NCBI RefSeq assembly: GCF_025698545.1
Contig: NC_068577.1
Span: 1,707,501-1,771,500, forward strand
DNA: 64,000 bases
Source: Gossypium raimondii
Lineage: Eukaryota > Streptophyta > Magnoliopsida > Malvales > Malvaceae
Reading direction: 5' to 3'
Within the stretch, counting starts at the first letter, position 1; the number at the start of each line of letters is the position of its first letter. Made by a program: the position numbers and the translations under genes. The notes below the pieces were generated by a model that was not told the DNA's origin, ran no database searches, and saw nothing but the letters and a program-made list of their open reading frames with translations. Positions 48,366 to 59,121 of this stretch are shown in pieces.

Positions 48366-48859
48366 AAAATAATCAAAATTGAAATGTCTAATTTTTCCAA
48401 ACTTTGAAGTCCCATAAATTAATTTCCTATCTTATTCATACCTCATACCCCTAATGTATTCCTCGAGTTGATTAAGATATTGGGAATGTGAATGAAATAT
48501 CTAAGAAAATGGAGAAATGTTATAATTTTAGTATTTTTCAAAATTAATAATTTCATTTTAAATATTTTTAATATAAATTTTTAACTTTGACCCTCAATTT
48601 TATAATCTTATCTCAGCTTTTTCTAAACAAAATTTCTAGCTTACCTTATTAGTAAATCTATTGTATGGTCGGATAGAATTTCAGTTTAAAATTTTTTCTT
48701 TACCCAACTCATTGACTTGAATTGACTATTCATTTAATATTAAAAAATTAAAAAATATTTTTATAATCTTTTTAAAAATATTTTTACCAATAATTTTAAT
48801 ATAAAAAAATAATCTTTTGAATTAATAGATAATAATTCAATTGAAATAAGAATGCCATA

Positions 48860-49440
48860 TAATAAAACTGAAAACAGATAAGCTGTTAGAAGGGAAACTT
48901 CTGTCCCGGGATTTGATCCATTGCTGTCGGTCTCGGTTACCATGGCATGCCTTACCACATCGCCGGAAGACTTGGAATTTTGCCGGTGATGGCCGGTGTT
49001 GTGATTATGGGACAATGACATATTGTTTACCATAACCATAAGAATGTTGTGCAAGAAGCAGCAAAAGAGAACAATGCTCGGCAATCTGTTCTTATCATGC
49101 ATCCACATGATCACTCCATTTATTATTCTCCACATCTCCTTGAGCCTTGTGAGAGACATGCGTGCTACCGTTCTTGTTGCGGCGTGCCATTTGTTGAACT
49201 CGAGTTAAAGGACTGAGTTCACCGGAGCCATACGTCGATTGGTTCATTCTGAAAGTGTCACCAATGATCGATAACGATTCGCCGAAGCTCAGCCTTCTGA
49301 GAGCAACAGCTACTTGATTGTTTAGAAACAAAGTGCCATTTTTATAAGACAAGCTCGATTGTCTAGCCATCATATCTTCCTTCCCTAATGAACAGATATA
49401 GTCGAATGTCTTTCTTGAAATTCTGAAAAGGTTTAAATAT
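48860..49440 (-). pseudogene. Broken PIF/Harbinger transposase-derived gene (ALP1/HARBI1-like)
   Basis: Reading the minus strand, the N-terminal part FRISRKTFDYICSL, then NNQVAVALRRLSFGESLSII and DTFRMNQST matches the helical start of HARBI1/ALP1 nucleases. It then jumps, via a different frame, to SLTRLKEMWRIINGV and KNRLPSIVLFCCFLHNI, which is the C-terminal end of the same family. The catalytic DDE core between them is gone, so only about 580 of the expected 1100-1200 bases remain. Host ALP1-type genes are domesticated transposases linked to Polycomb in Arabidopsis. This copy cannot encode a nuclease. Whether it derives from a host gene or a transposon is open. Confidence 0.65.
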
Positions 49441-49617
49441 CATTTGTTGAGGTTCGTATTCGGTAACTTTTCTTACATTGGGGTTGAACTTTTTTGTTGT
49501 TATCAAAATTAGGTTAAGAGTTTAGCAATTGTTTTTTAAACGAGCCAGGCCTTAGGTAAAATTTTGACATGGGCCTAGCCCAAATCACATGCCTATATAT
49601 ATTTGTATTTTTAATTT

Positions 49618-50037
49618 AGGTAAACTACAAAAGTAGTCACTTTTATTTGTCTCAGATTACATTTTAGTCACTTATGTTTAAAATGTTACGTTTTAGTCAC
49701 TTACCATTAAGCCTCGTTACCTCCCTAACAACGGTCTTATGTGACAGTCCAAATAAGTTTTAAATGCCAACTTGGATATCCAATCTGGCAGTCCAAATTA
49801 AATTTATTTAATTAAAAACATATTTTCATCCCAACAACTGGACATCCAAGTTGGCATTTAAAACCCATTTGGATTGCCACGTAGGACTGTCGTTACAGAG
49901 GTAACAAATTTTAACGGTAGGATGACCACTTCATAATAGAACAATAACGTATGTGACTAAAATGTAGCATTTCAAACATAAGTGACTAAAATGTAATCTG
50001 AGGCAAACAAAAGTGACTATTTTTGTAGTTTACCCTT
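49618..50037. mobile_element. MULE-like MITE, 9-bp TSD, sister of 4890-5441
   Basis: The ends AGGTAAACTACAAAAGTAGT and the inverse of ACTATTTTTGTAGTTTACCC pair for more than 100 bp. TTTTAATTT flanks at 49609-49617 and 50038-50046. The centre has a mirrored 'ggacatccaagttggcattt' pair. Confidence 0.7.
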
Positions 50038-51238
50038 TTTTAATTTGTTGAGAAACATTTATTTTAATATTTTTAATGTATTTGATATATTGTATTTTTA
50101 AAATCTATTTTTTTATAAAAAATAATCTAAAAAATATTATTACGATCAGACCGAGTCGAGCTCGAATTTAAAATTATTAATATGAACCGGACTTAAACTA
50201 GGACTAAATCGAAACCTAAAAAACAAATTTAAAATTCTATATCCAACCCACTTGACCTAACCATAATAAAGTCTAGGTCGAATGCAGATGTGATGTCGAC
50301 AACAACATAAATCATCCACAAAAATTCAAAAGCATCAAACTCATTTGCTAACAAATGTCCATTTGTCACAAAAGAGCAATAGTAATGGTTGAATGTCCCT
50401 TCATTCCAAACATATTTCAATTCACAATAAACCTAAAATAATAAACACTAAACAACACTAGTCCCTTAACTTTGTTAAATTTACATTTCGATGACTCAAT
50501 TTTTAAAAATTATATAATAATCATTAATATTATCAAATTTTATATTTTGATCCCTTGTTCATAAATCTCCGTTAAGAGAATGATGTGACACGATAATTTG
50601 AAGGGTTAATAATTATTAAAATTTATAAAAAGCAAAGAAACACCCCAAATTTCGTTCAAAAGTAAAATCAATAAATATTAGTAGAACTTCAAATGAAGAA
50701 AAGAAAAACCATATATATATAGGGATAATTGCACTAGACATCCCTAAACTATGACCGTCATTTTAAATTAGTTTTAAATTTTAAAACATTCTAATTACAT
50801 CTCTAAACTATTAATGTTATATCAATTATGTCCTTTCATTATTAAAACTATTAATTTAATCACTAAATGACATGCCAAATATTATATAGATAAATTTAAA
50901 ATGAAAATTTTAAAGAAATAGAATGTTATCGTATAACTTTTAAAAGTAAAACTAAAAATAAAATAAAATTGAGGGAAAAAGTGAACAATAAAGCTTATGT
51001 AAAAGCTTTTAAAACATCCATTTTATAATATTCACCTTTTTTTTTCAAATTATTCATTTTAAATCATGATTCATAACAATTTTAATAATAAAACACTTAA
51101 CTGATACAGTCTTGACTTTAGTAACAATTTTATAATATTACCATATGTCATGGTTGAATGCCCTACAATCATAGCTCCTCCTATCCATTTTACATGTTGC
51201 CATTGATCCATCAACCTAACTCTAGTAACTAAATTGAG

Positions 51239-51243
<5 letters not shown>

Positions 51244-51282
<39 letters not shown>
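51244..51282. repeat. (TA)n microsatellite
   Basis: An almost pure TA run of about 39 bases, directly beside a hairpin MITE. Confidence 0.95.
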
Positions 51283-51283
<1 letters not shown>

Positions 51284-51290
51284 CATGAAA

Positions 51291-51475
51291 TTGTGATTTC
51301 ACGTCAATTTTATCCCTTCTTAATAGGAGAATGACAAATCAAAATCTTCCTCTTGATTTTTAGCTTTTTCCTCTGAAAAAAATCAATTTCAGCTAAAAAT
51401 GCTAAAGTTTAGGAGGAAAAAATATAATTTGTCATCCTCCTATTAGAAAGGGATAAGGATAACGTGAAATCACAG
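51291..51475. mobile_element. Compact hairpin MITE, about 185 bp
   Basis: The left arm (ttgtgatttcacgtcaattt, taataggagaatgacaaat) pairs with the right arm (atttgtcatcctcctatta, aacgtgaaatcacag) along nearly the whole length, leaving a small loop. No coding. Confidence 0.6.
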
Positions 51476-52149
51476 TTTTATATAATCATTTTCTTCTCTC
51501 TCTATATAGCGATAAATAAAACAACAAAATTACATCAAATTAATTGTTCAAAAGCTCCCCTCATTTTGTCTTATTGTAGAATCCCTAAAACTTCATTAGG
51601 AACAAAATCAAAGACTAAATCCAACTTAGCCAAACGATCTGTAATTGTGTTGTCTTCTCTAGGTATATACCTAATCTACCATTGTCCTTCAGATCTCAAA
51701 ACTTGCTCCTTCAGATCTCAAAACTTGCTGGACACTCTTAAGCACTGTGATATCTGAATCCTTTAGTCAAAGCTTTGACCATATCTGGGTTATCAAATTA
51801 AATTGTGACATGTTTTTTATATTTGACCCAAGCATTTAATGAATATTTAATCAACAATTACTAATACCATAAGCATTATTATATGTTCATTAAATTCATT
51901 CATTAATTTTTTTCATAAAAATACACCGACATAGCATTTGATTCATTTTTAGAAATTTCAATTTGTGAAATTAAATTTTATAAAATATTACTTATATTAA
52001 TATATATTTAATAGTTGAAAATTAAATAATAAAACTCATCAAAATAAAATTATCGAATGATGATTTAATAGGAATAATTTATTGGTTTAGTATTACTAAT
52101 TTTGACTTAGTTGTACGGTGCACCTAAAATACAACGTTAATTAGGCCTA

Positions 52150-52317
52150 AAACCGGTAGTTGAGCTTCCACGTGACCACTCACGTGCTATATCTACTCCG
52201 ATCGTCGCCAAGTATTTCCCTACCTACCACCACACACAGAGGCTATATAAAACGCACCGTTTCGCTCCCATTTCCCACCCCTTAAAAACAAAAATAAAGA
52301 AGATCAGCTACCGGAAA
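52150..52317 (+). promoter_or_regulatory. CHI promoter: two G-boxes, MYB site, TATA box
   Basis: CACGTG at 52169-52174 and 52181-52186, ACCTACC (R2R3-MYB recognition element) at 52222-52228, and TATATAA at 52244-52250. The start codon lies 68 bases below the TATA box, leaving a leader of about 40 bases. G-box plus MYB element is the light-responsive pairing known from flavonoid gene promoters. Confidence 0.7.
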
Positions 52318-55300
52318 ATGTCTACGTCACCGTCCGTCACCGAACTCCAGGTGGAGAACTTTACGTTCCCTCCGACGGTGAAGCCTCCTGGTTCCACCAA
52401 AACTCTGTTCCTTGGTGGCGCAGGTTAGTATTCCGCGCTTTCTGTTTTCGGGAGCCGTTTGATTGCTTCATTTGTTTTTTGCTCATGTTAATGGGTCAAT
52501 GCTAACGTGCACCAGGGGAGAGAGGATTGGAAATCCAAGGGAAGTTCATAAAGTTCACCGCAATTGGAGTTTACCTGGAAGATAGCGCCGTGAATTGCCT
52601 CGGCGTTAAGTGGAAGGGTAAGAGCGCGGTGGAGTTAACGGAATCCGTTGAGTTTTTCAGAGACGTCGTTACAGGTAATTTCCAAAATTTTTCTTACGTT
52701 TTGTTTATTTGTTGTTTTGTGTTTGGCTGATGGGAAAAGGTAAAAGAAAATTTTGTTTATCGAAATTTGTGCTAAAAAAAAACTTAGAAGAATTATTTTC
52801 CTAAAATGTGAGGGAAATGGAAGGAATGCATTGATTATGTTTGCTCATTCTTCATCAATTTCACACATCACTAAACTTTGAATCAAATTTCAAGTTGATC
52901 TACAATTTCAAAACATTTTGTCCAGAATTTAAGTTCTTTAAAAAGAAAGTAAATTCACAAAGAGCGGGTGAGAATTAAGACCAGAAAGTTAGAAAAGGAC
53001 GAGACTTAGCGCCTTTTGGACGAGTTTTGCTTCCACCGTGATACGTTAGCTTTTTTTTTTTTTATCTTACCCTATATTATTACTATAATATTTAATTTCA
53101 CTATCACCATTAATCATGGAAAAATGCACTGTCCTTCAAAGAAGCAGTTATTTGTTATTAAAATGGATAAATATTCGTTTTGGTACCTGGATTTGACTTA
53201 AAAAATTCAAATGGGTACCTAAGGTTTTTTCTTCAATTAGGTATTTAAATTTGACCTCAATGTTTAATTTGGTACCTAATTTTTTCTTGGGTCCAATTAG
53301 GTACCTTACCTTAGCTTCATAGTTCAACTCGGTTCAAATAATTAAGTATTAATTTCGAAAAAAAAAACCAAGTTTAGGCACTTAATTAAATCAAAATAAA
53401 CTTTAGGTACCAAATTGAACCTTGAAGTCAAGTTCAAGTACCTAATTAGACATGAAAAAACATTAGATACCAATTTGAACCCTAAAAACTAAGTTGAAGT
53501 ACCAAAATATATATTTACCTTATTAAAATTTTATATTTTCTTTAATATTTATATATTAATTTAAGAGCTGTTATTCTATACATCGGGTAAAATAAACTTC
53601 ACAAGTAAATTTAATATGACGTCGTTTATTCTTAAAACTCGTGTCTAATTTTTAATTCGCTCGTAAAATCTAAAAATTAAGCACATTTCATAAATTACAA
53701 TCCTTAAAATTAAAAACTTAATTTAAAAATTTTAACAAGTTTGACTTTTAATAAGGAAATAAGTACCATAATATATATTTATGATTATTCTATTCAATAT
53801 TATACAAAATGACACATAAATATTAGATATGGATATTTTACTATAGGTATCATTAAAACCAGTAAATTTATCAATATAATTATATTTGTCATGCATGTAA
53901 AATTTGAATCGATCTAATATCTCAATCGTTTTGTTCTAAAATATTGTTTATATTAATCTATATTTAACGGTTGAATTTTTTACTTAAAATAAATAGTAAA
54001 AAAATTACCCCAAACTTAAAATGCATGATCTACAAAAATAGAACTTGAAATATGATTGTTAGATTGTTAAAATATCAATTGTAGAAAAGTTATGGAATGA
54101 TGTAAAATCATGTTAGTTTTACACTAGCATAAATTAATCTCTTCTCCATATAAAATAGTCTAAATAATTTCAATTTTTCCTATAAATAAAAAATCATAAA
54201 AGAACATAAATTGCTTTGAACATTATTTAAAATACGACTATATGATATAGTTATAATTATTATTTTAAGCAGATAAATTGTGCATATTAAAATAAAATTA
54301 TAACCACAATTGCATCATATAATAACTGTGTTTTAAGTCAATGCAAGTTTAGATATAATGCAATTCCTTTTTTTTAACATCTATAAGTTAATAAATATTT
54401 TTAAACACATTAAATTCAAGTTTCAAGCTGGTATTTAATGTCAAAGCTAATGATTAGATTAATCAAAATATTTGATTAAAATGATATACTTTAATTTAAA
54501 GATTTAATTGGAATATTTTTAAAGTTTAAAACCAATTTAAAAATTAGTCGATTTATTTGGGTGGTTGGTGCAATTAAGCTCTTTTTTTCCTTTTAAGTTG
54601 TTCATTTTGAATCGAGAACCGACAGAGGTATCAATCTGGAGAAGGATTTTGAACTGATAGACTTGAAATTGGTATAGACCGATTGAACTGGTTAAAAATC
54701 AATTGAATTGAGATTTTTAAAATTGTTTTAATGTTTGATGGTTTTTTAATCGAATTGATTAGATTGATCGAACTAGCAAACCGATGGTCTTGATTTAAAA
54801 AACAATTGAATCTGAGTACAAAGACACTTTATATAGCACTAATATTTGAGAATGGGGGGTGATGTATATGTATGTAGGTGATTTTGAGAAGTTCGTACGG
54901 GTGACAATGATATTGCCATTAACGGGTCAACAATACTCTGAGAAAGTATCAGAGAATTGCGTTGCTATTTGGAAATCTCTTGGAATCTACAGTGATGCAG
55001 AAGCAAAAGCCATTGAACAATTCATTGAAGTCTTCAAGGATGAAAACTTCCCACCTGGCTCTTCCATTCTTTTCACTATTTCAGGCCAAGGTTCCTTGAC
55101 TGTAAGTCCAAATACCTTTTCTAAACAAAAATGGAAATTCTGAATTGCCTAATTGATCAACAGTCCAAATTACTAACATGGGTCAATTTCATTGCTCTAA
55201 AACAAATACAGATTGGGTTCTCCAAAGATAGCTCAGTACCAGAAGGTGGGAAAGCAGTGATAGAGAATAAACTACTTGCAAACTCAGTGCTGGAATCCAT

Positions 55301-55406
55301 TATTGGTAAGAATGGAGTTTCTCCTCCAGCAAAGGAAAGCTTGGCATCAAGATTATCACCATTGTTCAATGACTGTGGAGTCGACAGTGAAAAACCTCAG
55401 TCTTAG
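52318..55406 (+). CDS. CHI: Chalcone isomerase (type I), 227 aa, 4 exons
   Basis: Closes naringenin chalcone to (2S)-naringenin, the second committed step of flavonoid biosynthesis. Exons: 52318-52423, 52516-52674, 54878-55101, 55212-55406. Phases fit and the total is 684 nt. Catalytic residues align with alfalfa CHI at a +2 offset: Thr50 in [10 protein letters not shown], Tyr108 in GQQYSEKV and Asn115 in SENCVAIW. At the specificity site, Ser192-Ile193 ([10 protein letters not shown]) is the type I pair of non-legume enzymes, where type II has Thr-Met. No stop or shift was seen. The second intron is unusually long (2.2 kb) and filled with repeats. In silico this gene is intact, so the enzyme should be functional. 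CHI-like non-catalytic relatives lack these residues. Confidence 0.96.
53165..53525. repeat. Interspersed 'GGTACC..TTGAACC' repeat in CHI intron 2
   Basis: The phrases ttggtacctggatttgactt, aattaggtaccttacc, accaaattgaaccttgaag match 9830-10375 and 15280-15405. Confidence 0.55.
53815..54140. mobile_element. Worn copy of the 46772 TIR element in CHI intron 2
   Basis: Matching words are gtcatgcatgtaaaatttgaa, aaaatattgtttatattaat, aaaatgcatgatctacaaa, gttagttttacactagcat. The left end is poor. Confidence 0.5.
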
Positions 55407-55897
55407 TTGAGTTTCAGTGTCTGTTTCAGACCAGCTGATGTTATTGTTTTCTTAAATCTTGTGTGGTCTTTTTATATAGCAATGAAGCAAATAAAGTGTA
55501 ATTTGAATTCTAGTTTCGAACTCAAATATTCCACTGAATCATCATCTCTGGGTTATCTTTGTTTTCAGGAAATGTTTCCATATTTGAGAATCCAAAGTCT
55601 GTATTTTTATGTATTAGTACATTGGCTGCTTACCCTTTTTGATCTTGTGCACTGTGATGTTTGGGGGTCATATTCCCGACTCTGTCCTGGTGAAAAGACA
55701 AATTGGCAAAATAGACTAATATTTTTACTCTTCCAAATTTCGGTGGGCCTTCGGATTTGGATGGGTAACTCAGCTCATGTACGAGTTTAGTTTAAAATAG
55801 ACATTTTATCTTCACAAGAACACCATCAAAATTTTCAAAAACACTTTTTCGGTGTTTTTACCCAATTAATATTAAAAAATAATTAATTATGAAAATG
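55407..55897. other. CHI 3' flank and left part of a duplicated block
   Basis: The 3' UTR probably lies within the first 250 bases. From about 55738 (ggtgggccttcggatttgg, tttaaaatagacattttatcttc) the DNA resembles 59671-59740, as part of a larger duplication. Confidence 0.5.
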
Positions 55898-56487
55898 GTA
55901 TGAGAAATAGATTAATTACGAAAATAGGCATTTACTACAGTTTTCCATCGTGCCACCTGATATATTGGCAGCACCAGACTGAAATGTAACGATCTAAAAT
56001 ATTTAAGGACCTGATATGTAAATTACCCATTTTGATTGGCTACTGAAAAATGATTTAAGGGTTTAATTGTTTTGTAAACCCTCCTTGTTATCAATTTGAT
56101 TTACTGGCACGATATAAAATTATAATTATAAAAGCTTTAGAAAAATCTTATTATGTATAAATTATAATTATTAGTTAAATTTATAGTTTCTAGATACAAT
56201 GTGAGCAAAAGAAAACTACTTTCTTTTTGTTAAATTTTTTTTTGAACTAATTGGTAGGAGGTCTCTCTACTTTTAGTGTTAAAGGGGAATAAAAGAAAAT
56301 AATAAACAAGGAGGTCGCGGCACTCTTGAAACCTTATTTCAGTAGACATCTAAATGAGAAATTTATATATTAGGTCTTTGAATACTTTAGGTCGTCACAT
56401 TTCAATCTGGTGCTACCAATATGTCAAACGGCACCGTCAGAACACTGTAACAAATGCCTATTTTTGTAATTAATCAGTTTCTCATAC
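55898..56487. mobile_element. Fold-back element inserted in a duplicated block
   Basis: The ends gtatgagaaatagattaatt and the inverse gtatgagaaactgattaatt pair. Inner arms also pair (ggcagcaccagactgaaatg versus atttcaatctggtgctacca). The sister block near 59750 lacks it. TSD not clear. Confidence 0.6.
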
Positions 56488-56489
56488 TG

Positions 56490-57200
56490 TCGGGCCTTTA
56501 TATATATATATATGATATTAATACACTATATTTATTCAAATTCGGCTCGATTCTAAATATAGACTCAAAATTTTGCATAAACTCCTCATATTTGTAAATG
56601 ATTAATGTAAGCTTATTTTAGGTCTGCTCGTATTTTTTTTTTTGAAAAAAAAAGATATATATTACTTTTAATTTAAATTTTAGCTGTCTTTTTCTTTTAT
56701 TAAAATATTATTTTTTTACAACTTAACATAGTTTTTAATGTTTACATGGTATTACATTATTACATATTTAATTTTATGTGACATAAATTACATAATTATG
56801 AAAAAAAATATTACAAAAGTATAAAAACATGTTAGGTTGGCCTCGAACGTTAAATGTTAAAATTTAAGCCCGACCTCTATTTTAAGCAAGTCTATTTTTT
56901 ATTTGCCCAAATCCATTATTCGAACCTTATATTTTTTTTTTCCAAATTCTTACCTATTTCAAGTAGGTCTTCAGGATTAAGCCGGATGACCTAAGTCTAC
57001 TCCCAACAATATCATTATTATATATGAATTTTGATTTAATTTAATTGTAAATATGAAAATTTTATTTTAGCTCAATTTTCATAAACCACTTATTTGTGCA
57101 CTAACAATAATATTTATTTGTTGTTCTAAATTTTTGGATAGAATCAAAATAAAATTTTTATGAGTAGAATTAAATTATGAAAGACTGAAATCAACAACTT
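56490..57200. repeat. Duplicated AT-rich block, copy 1
   Basis: Matches 60660-61270 in the same orientation (aacttaacatagtttttaatg, ggtattacattattacatattt, ttgtgcactaacaataatattt). The homology runs beyond a single repeat, so it is a segmental duplication leading up to the kinase fragments. Confidence 0.65.
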
Positions 57201-57209
57201 TAGCATAGT

Positions 57210-57735
57210 TCTAAATTTCACCTTTTCTCTCGAAAGGGATGGATCAATAACTAGCCTTCCGCAAAGGACTTCAAGCAAAACTACCCCGAAGGATTGAACA
57301 TGATTTCTGTGTTAGTTTTTGCGTTGTCAAGTATTTCGGGTCGAGATATCCAAAGCTTCCTTTCACCGCCGTACTCACATGTGTCCGATCAATATCTGGA
57401 CTGGTCTTTGATACACCGAAATCAGCAACTTTAGCCATGAAATTCAAGTCGAGTAGTATGTTAGCAGACTTGACATCGCGGTGAATTACTGACTTTGTTG
57501 AACCGATATGAAGATAGTGAAGTCCTATGCCTAATCCAATGCTTATCTCGAGCCTCTGTCTCCAACTCAAGCCTGGATGACTTGAGCCATATAGATGATT
57601 CTTGAGTGTCCCATTCTCCAGGTACTCATAAATTATGATCATCTCATTGGAGGAGGTTTGTGCAGCTTCAATGCAAAGGATAAATTTTGATAAATCCAGT
57701 TTGTTGTTCAGTTCCAATGCTTCAGAGCGGTTCAA
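57210..57735 (-). pseudogene. CrRLK1L receptor kinase fragment A (mid-kinase domain)
   Basis: Encodes the middle of a Catharanthus-RLK1-like (FERONIA/THESEUS/HERK type) kinase domain: [29 protein letters not shown], then [13 protein letters not shown] (catalytic loop, Asp present), ADFGVSK and [18 protein letters not shown]. After KLTQKS a small deletion shifts the frame; the family's [13 protein letters not shown] then continues in another frame to about 57225, where similarity stops. Glycine-loop, malectin-like ectodomain and membrane segment are missing. It abuts a LINE relic at 57738 on its 5' side, which may have broken it. As it stands it cannot be an active receptor kinase. Confidence 0.8.
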
Positions 57736-57737
57736 AA

Positions 57738-58300
57738 GCTAGTTGGAAGACCTATTTGGGAGTGCCAGCTTTATGGGAAGACCTAAAAGTCAAGTGCTTG
57801 ATGTGATTAAGGATAACATGATAGCAAAGATGAAGAATTGGAAGCTAATGACTTTATCTGTTGGAGGAAAGGATACTCTAATTAAAGCTGTCGTGAGTGT
57901 TGTGCCAACCTATCTTATGTTTTGTTTCAAGTTCCCAAAAAAGTTGTGTGGTGAAATGAATTCAGTAGATAGTCGGTTTTGGTGGGGAAGTCAACAAGAG
58001 AAGGGTTCCATTCATTGGAAAAATTGGAGAAATATGACTTCTTTCTAAATTGGATGAAGGAATGGGGAATCAGTGGATATTTGGAGGGATAAATGGGTGC
58101 CAGGACTTGGGAAAGAACGTCTGAGTTTTGCTGGTCAGATTGATACTCCTCTTCCTAGGAGAGTGGCTGAATTGATAGTCAAGGAGGAAAGGGTTTGGGA
58201 CTTATCTAGTATTGTTGACTAGTTAGAGGAGGAAGAGGTTGAGGCAATTAAGGAAATTCAGATAAGTGGTGCTGGTGATGAGGATAGGATGGTGTAGCTT
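57738..58300 (+). mobile_element. LINE (L1-type) relic, 3' end of reverse transcriptase region
   Basis: The frame at 57743-58048 has MGRPKSQVLDVIKDNM, then LSVGGKDTLIKAVV, VPTYLMFCFKFPKKLC and RFWWGSQQEKGSIHWKNW. These are the post-RT motifs of plant LINE polyproteins. A second piece downstream (VDIWRDKWVPGLG, then RRVAELI) follows after a frame change. It is 5'-truncated, as is common for LINEs. Confidence 0.75.
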
Positions 58301-58399
58301 TCAAGTTAAAGCAGTTTCACAAAGTAAAACATGAAACTGTGATGAAATTTATAAATAAAAACGTTTCAATATTAATAACTCTATTGTTGCACATTCCCA

Positions 58400-58410
58400 C
58401 TTATAAATAT
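58400..58410 (+). promoter_or_regulatory. TATA box of the ECA1-like gene
   Basis: TTATAAATAT lies about 90 bases upstream of the ATG at 58494, in CT-rich promoter-like DNA. Confidence 0.55.
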
Positions 58411-58493
58411 CTCATTTCGTTGATCCATAGACACCTCGCCAACACAAACAAAACAAATCCTTATAAGGTCCTCTCCTACTAAAGTCTCGTATA

Positions 58494-59121
58494 ATGTCGA
58501 TATCAAGAAAGTCATTGCTTATGTTTCTAAATTTAGCATTCATGGTTATGTTTGTCACAGCAGGAAACGTTCGACAGCTGTTGCCACCATTTCCATTTGC
58601 GCCAACGCCAGGCATAGCACCTTTTCAGCTTGGTGAAGCGCAAAATTGTTGGTCATCCCTTACCAAGATACAAGGCTGTATGACGGCTATATCTGATTCA
58701 TTTTTCTATGGACAAATAGGTGCCATTGGCTCTGCTTGTTGCCGAGCCATTACTCGTATTAGTGATGATTGTTGGTCTAAAATGTTCCCTTTCAACCCTT
58801 TTTCCCCCCCCTTTTCTCAGGATCTTTTGTTCATCTCCAACACCACATGCAAGACCGATATTGAATGGCATTAGCGAAATGTTGCCGCCATTGTGGTCTC
58901 GAAGTGAAGTTGAAAAATGCTGGTCATCTCTTTCTAACGTTAATGGGTGTATTACGGAAATTTTTAAGTCACTTTCTGGTGGTACAATGCCTAGTCCTAC
59001 TTGTTGCAATGCCATCATCAAACTCAATGACGATTGTTGGCCTAAATTGTTCCCTTTTAACCCACTCTTCCCTCCATTGTTGAAGAATTACTGTGGTGGC
59101 ACAGCAGCAACACCTAAATGA
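58494..59121 (+). pseudogene. Secreted cysteine-rich protein with two ECA1/prolamin-like domains, frame broken at a C8 run
   Basis: Frame 1 starts at MSISRKSLLMFLNLAFMVMF (signal peptide, likely cut near TAG|NVRQ) and runs to 58874. It holds one ECA1-gametogenesis/prolamin-like domain: NCWSSLTKIQGC, ACCRAI, ISDDCW and FPFNPF. At the eight-C run 58804-58811 the true frame appears to switch. In the other frame a second, clearly homologous domain follows: KCWSSLSNVNGC, TCCNAI, LNDDCW, FPFNPLFPPLLKNYC, with its stop at 59121. The second domain has no signal peptide or ATG of its own. Family members are usually single-domain, intronless, about 120-140 aa, secreted and often expressed in egg or pollen. 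Either a functional first-domain protein with a short altered tail is made, or this is a fused, broken tandem pair. Confidence 0.75.

Larger units (their letters stand above)
43691..48855. other. Intergenic, repeat-derived
   Basis: Contains the listed MITEs and SINEs. No host exon was seen. At 47200-47300 a short GC-richer patch (ccgtcgacagtag, cgccgcgggtgc) has no convincing frame. Confidence 0.4.
50047..52150. other. Intergenic upstream of CHI
   Basis: AT-rich. Single ends of further fold-back elements occur at about 50450 and 50725 (gggataattgcactagacatccc). No host exon. Confidence 0.4.
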
